From Quisquiliibacterium sp. (lineage in GTDB: Bacteria > Pseudomonadota > Gammaproteobacteria > Burkholderiales > Burkholderiaceae_E), in contig JAURMJ010000229.1 of the NCBI GenBank assembly GCA_030830765.1, positions 1 to 17,158 on the forward strand: a DNA stretch of 17,158 bases, in the 5' to 3' direction. Below are positions 14,245 through 17,158 of this stretch, in pieces. Under the pieces are notes generated by a model. It saw only the letters and a program-made list of their open reading frames with translations. It searched no databases and had not been told where the DNA came from. The position numbers were made by a program, and so were the translations under genes. The first letter of the stretch is position 1, and every line of letters starts with the position of its first letter.

Positions 14245-16154
14245 GGCCGATCCTCCGGTGGGTTGTCCGGTTCGGTCGATGGGGCTGGCGCAGGTGGCGC
14301 GGCAACCGACACAGGCTCGGAGATTTTTCCGAGCAGGTAATAGTCGAAGACACTTCGGGCGATCGGCGCTGCGGACTGCGATCCGAAGCCGCCGTTTTCA
14401 ACAATCAGCGCTACGGCAATTCGTGGCTTGTCTGCCGGTGCAAACGCCATGTAGAGCGAATGATCCCGGTGTCTTTCGGCGATCCGTTGCGCATCGTATT
14501 TTTCATTCTGCTTGATGCTGATGACCTGTGCGGTTCCGGTCTTGCCCGCGGCCTCGTATTCGGCGCCGAAAAAGGCCGTGCGGGCAGTACCGACCTTGTT
14601 CACATCGACCATGGCCGCCTTGACCCGTTTCAGATGGTCCGTCTTGAGCATGATTCCGGTCAGCTGCGGATCTGGCGCTGGCTGGCGGGCACGGGTCCGC
14701 GGATCCTCGGTCGCGATCATGACGTGCGGTCTCATCGGGACACCGTCGTTGGCCAGCGTCGCGGTGGCATGCGCAAGCTGCAGCATCGTGAAGGCGTTAT
14801 AGCCCTGGCCAATGCCGATCGATGGCGTTTCACCGGGAAACCATTTCTTCTTGTAACGCTTGAGCTTCCAGGCCTTCGAGGGCAGGATGCCAGCAGTTTC
14901 ATTGGGCAGGTCGATGCCGGTCAGTTGTCCGAATCCCCACGGTCTCATGAAGTCATGGATTGCATCCACGCCCATGTCGAACGCTGTCATGTAGTAGTAG
15001 GTATCACTCGAGACGACGAGCGACTTGTGCAGATCGACGATGCCCTGCCCGCCGGGCTTGGAGTCGCGAAAGCGATGCTCACCAAGCTGGAAATAACCGG
15101 GGTCCTGGAGTTTGAACTGGGGGGTGCGCACGCCGCTGCTCAACGCGGCCAGCGCCATGAAAGGCTTGTAGGTTGAGCCGGGCGGGTAAGTGCCGCGCAG
15201 CGGTCTGTTCAGAAGCGGTGTGTCCGGATCGTCATTCAGGGATGACCAGGTCTGCGGGTCGATGCCATCGACGAACAGATTCGGATCGAAGCCGGGCCGC
15301 GAGACCATCGCCAGCACCTCGCCGTTTCTCGGATCGATCGCAACCAGCGCACCGCGCCGCTTGCCGAACCAATGTTCAGCCAGTTGCTGCAGCCTGATGT
15401 CGATCGATAGAAACAGGTTCGATCCGGGCTTGGGTGCGATCTGTGACAGGGTGCGAACCGTACGCCCTGCTGCCGAAACCTCGACTTCTTCGACCCCGAC
15501 CTGTCCGTGAAGGATATTTTCGTAGGACAACTCTGCACCAGTCTTGCCGATATGGGTGGTGCCCGCGTAGTTTGAGGTCTCATCGCGCTCATCGAGCTGG
15601 CGTTTATCCGATGCCGAAATGCGACCGATGTAGCCGATCAGATGTGCAGCACTTTGACCTTGCGGATAGGTGCGTAACAGGCGTGCACGGATCTCGACGC
15701 CGGGGAATCGGTATTTGGCGACTGCAAAGCGAGCCAGCTCCTCGTCGCTGAGCCGGATGCGAATCGGCAGTGACTCATAGCCGCGCGAATCCTCTCGGAG
15801 TCGCTTGAACCGGCGGCGGTCACGCGCACTGATCTCGATGACCGTCGACAGCGCATCAATTGTGCGTTCCAGATGATCGACTCGTTCTGGAATGATCTCC
15901 AGCGTGGACACCGGCACATTGTCGGCCAGCGGCACCCCGTTGCGGTCAAAGATCAGACCCCGTGTCGGTGGAATCGGCACCAGCGCAATACGGTTGTCCT
16001 CAGCCTGTGCACGGAAGGCCTCATGGCGATGAATCTGCAGCCAGACAAACCGCCCCGCCAGTCCGGAGAAACAGGCGAGCACCAGCAGCCAGCTCAGGAG
16101 CAGCCGCCATCTGATTCTGCGCAGTTCCAGCCCGGTGTCGGGGACTTTAACCAT
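14241..16154 (-). CDS. mrdA: Penicillin-binding protein 2 (class B transpeptidase)
   Basis: A 637-aa inner-membrane anchored D,D-transpeptidase of the elongasome. It has one N-terminal transmembrane segment (about 16-39), a pedestal domain with RGLIFDRNGVPLA (65-77), and a transpeptidase domain. The active-site serine is S327 in PPGSTYKPF (SxxK). The second motif is SSD (382-384) in place of SxN, and the third is KTGTAQV (538-544). After residue 610 there is a Pro/Ala-rich tail (VAAPPAPAPSTEPDNPPEDRP), likely disordered. The ATG lies 11 nt downstream of the mreD stop with only a weak AGG nearby, so expression may depend on coupling. It is cotranscribed with mreCD and rodA. Length and motifs are ordinary for the family. 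Confidence 0.96.
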   Translation of the reverse strand: MVKVPDTGLELRRIRWRLLLSWLLVLACFSGLAGRFVWLQIHRHEAFRAQAEDNRIALVPIPPTRGLIFDRNGVPLADNVPVSTLEIIPERVDHLERTIDALSTVIEISARDRRRFKRLREDSRGYESLPIRIRLSDEELARFAVAKYRFPGVEIRARLLRTYPQGQSAAHLIGYIGRISASDKRQLDERDETSNYAGTTHIGKTGAELSYENILHGQVGVEEVEVSAAGRTVRTLSQIAPKPGSNLFLSIDIRLQQLAEHWFGKRRGALVAIDPRNGEVLAMVSRPGFDPNLFVDGIDPQTWSSLNDDPDTPLLNRPLRGTYPPGSTYKPFMALAALSSGVRTPQFKLQDPGYFQLGEHRFRDSKPGGQGIVDLHKSLVVSSDTYYYMTAFDMGVDAIHDFMRPWGFGQLTGIDLPNETAGILPSKAWKLKRYKKKWFPGETPSIGIGQGYNAFTMLQLAHATATLANDGVPMRPHVMIATEDPRTRARQPAPDPQLTGIMLKTDHLKRVKAAMVDVNKVGTARTAFFGAEYEAAGKTGTAQVISIKQNEKYDAQRIAERHRDHSLYMAFAPADKPRIAVALIVENGGFGSQSAAPIARSVFDYYLLGKISEPVSVAAPPAPAPSTEPDNPPEDRP

Positions 16155-16165
16155 CGATGCCTGGG

Positions 16166-16681
16166 TCAGAGGGGGCGGTTTTCATCGCGCTCAACCGCGC
16201 GTCGCTGCGGCGCAAACAGCAGCAACTCGGCCAGTGGCCAGCACATCGTCGTCGTCAGTGCACCCAACAGGACCGACCATCCTGGAGTGCCACCGCCGAT
16301 CAATATACGCATCAGGTGCGTGGCAAGCTGAACAAGAACGAACAGCGCCAGCACATGGAGCATCCGTCCGGCAAGACCGAACCAGGGAACTCGCCGCTGA
16401 AGCAGCAGACCGCCGTAGGAAAGCAGGCTGTAGGCGAGCGCGTGTTCACCGAGCAAAGTGGCCTCGTGGACGTCCATCAGCAGGCCAAACAGAAACGCGA
16501 TGCCGATGCCGACCTTGCGCGGCTGGTGAATGTTCCAGAACACCAGGACCAGCGCCAGAAAATCCGGAACCCATTGCAGCGTGCCCCACGGCGGCAGGTT
16601 CAGCAGGAAGGCCGCGACCAATGAGAACGCAATAAATGCGCGATTGGCTGGCAGCAGCAGGTAATCGGAGCGCAGTGCCAT
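16166..16681 (-). CDS. mreD: Rod shape-determining protein MreD
   Basis: A 171-aa inner-membrane protein with about five or six hydrophobic segments. Signatures are QWVPDFLALVLVFWNIHQPRK (~36-56) and GIAFLFGLLMDVHEATLLGEHALAY (~60-84), the motif by which MreD is usually recognised. The C-terminus is a short charged cytoplasmic tail (PQRRAVERDENRPL). The ATG lies 3 nt after the mreC stop (TAG TCG ATG) and the stop is 11 nt before mrdA. MreD is thought to join the MreBC-PBP2-RodA complex and organise lateral wall growth. Confidence 0.92.
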   Translation of the reverse strand: MALRSDYLLLPANRAFIAFSLVAAFLLNLPPWGTLQWVPDFLALVLVFWNIHQPRKVGIGIAFLFGLLMDVHEATLLGEHALAYSLLSYGGLLLQRRVPWFGLAGRMLHVLALFVLVQLATHLMRILIGGGTPGWSVLLGALTTTMCWPLAELLLFAPQRRAVERDENRPL

Positions 16682-16684
16682 CGA

Positions 16685-17158
16685 CTAAGACCCCTTGGGA
16701 CGCTTGCGCCCGCTCTGGACGGGCTCTGGTGCAGGCGCAGGCAAGGCACTGCGGTCGATCAGCAGAACCAGTGCCAGGCGGCTTTGTTCCTGCCCAGAGG
16801 CAGGTTGCACAAGGACCCTGGAGGTCGAACTGCCAAGCCGTCCGGTCTCGATTTCCGTGATTTCCCCGACCGGCAGGCCGCCTGGATAAACGCCATCGAG
16901 CCCGGAGGTGACGAGCTGGTCGCCGGGCTGCAAGTCGCTGCTGCCGCTCAGAAAACGTAACTCCAGCATGCCTTGTGCGGAGCCGCCGAAGGCGATCATC
17001 TTTTGACCGGTACGCTGCACTCGAACCGGGATTGCCGATTGGTGGTCGATCAACAGCGTCACTTCACTGGATAGCGGCAATGCACGTGTGACCTGGCCGA
17101 GCACGCCTCGGGAATCGATGACCGGCTGCCCGGCAAGTAAACCATGCTGCACGCCGCG
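16685..17158 (-). CDS. mreC: Rod shape-determining protein MreC (C-terminal part, cut by the window edge)
   Basis: The last 158 codons of MreC, in frame through the right edge of the window. The visible part is the beta-rich core: QHGLLAGQPVIDSRGVLGQV (about the first 20 residues after the edge), VTLLIDHQSAIPVRVQRTG, then QPGDQLVTSGLDGVYPGGLPVGEI, the strongly conserved MreC segment. The tail is Pro/Arg-rich (PAPEPVQSGRKRPKGS). The N-terminal membrane anchor and coiled coil lie outside the window. MreC links MreB filaments to PBP2 in the periplasm. The stop TAG is 3 nt before mreD, so the two are coupled. Confidence 0.94.
   Translation of the reverse strand, partial: RGVQHGLLAGQPVIDSRGVLGQVTRALPLSSEVTLLIDHQSAIPVRVQRTGQKMIAFGGSAQGMLELRFLSGSSDLQPGDQLVTSGLDGVYPGGLPVGEITEIETGRLGSSTSRVLVQPASGQEQSRLALVLLIDRSALPAPAPEPVQSGRKRPKGS

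Noticed and set aside
13558..14340. Plus-strand frame of 260 codons over rodA/mrdA
   Set aside because: Gln/Asp/Arg-rich shadow of two well-supported membrane-protein genes.
1..17158. Mobile elements, tRNA/rRNA genes, CRISPR arrays, toxin-antitoxin or defence genes
   Set aside because: None seen: no transposase or integrase motifs, no spaced direct-repeat array and no cloverleaf. The region looks like stable chromosome.

Overview
This is a GC-rich, gene-dense stretch of bacterial chromosome with short intergenic gaps and no sign of mobile DNA: no transposase, integrase, tRNA, rRNA or CRISPR array. The gene content points to a betaproteobacterium, probably Burkholderiales or a relative. The evidence is the mreC-mreD-mrdA-rodA cell-shape operon, a complete livKGFHM-type ABC transporter, an isovaleryl-CoA dehydrogenase/thiolase catabolic cluster and a RidA-like protein of the CnbZ type. 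The assignment rests on family recognition, not on a search.

Layout. (1) 1-3627, minus strand: a SMUG1-type uracil-DNA glycosylase, isovaleryl-CoA dehydrogenase, an acetyl-CoA acyltransferase (thiolase) and a very short SDR-like protein whose Rossmann start runs into an acidic low-complexity tail. This reads as a leucine/fatty acyl-CoA degradation operon with a DNA-repair gene at its head. (2) 3678-5075: a small DUF1127-like protein (minus) with its own intrinsic terminator, divergent from a LysR-type regulator (plus). The gap between them holds a dyad and a direct repeat. (3) 5076-5339: a leader region with two interleaved inverted repeats, followed by livK-livG-livF-livH-livM (5340-10064, plus), a complete importer of the branched-chain amino acid/amide family (HAAT). 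(4) 10188-12053: a RidA-like (CnbZ-type) protein (minus), divergent from a PIG3-type quinone oxidoreductase (plus) that appears to lack about 45 residues of its nucleotide-binding domain. (5) 12139-17158, minus strand: mreC (partial) - mreD - mrdA - rodA, followed by a divergent acyl-CoA-dehydrogenase-like gene 24 nt behind rodA.

How they fit together: the LysR regulator and the transporter are neighbours in the same direction and may form one uptake module. Leucine taken up by a LIV system could feed the Ivd/thiolase module, but nothing in the sequence fixes the transporter's substrate. The mre/mrd genes encode the rod-complex elongation machinery and are a separate housekeeping unit.

Most of the window is conventional. 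The spots that deserve a second look are the possible pseudoknot or alternative hairpins at 5149-5195, the in-frame deletion in the quinone oxidoreductase, the truncated SDR with acidic tail, the SMUG1 gene in a catabolic operon, the dehydrogenase-like protein attached to the rod operon, and the degenerate ABC signature in LivG. I found no convincing new multi-gene system.
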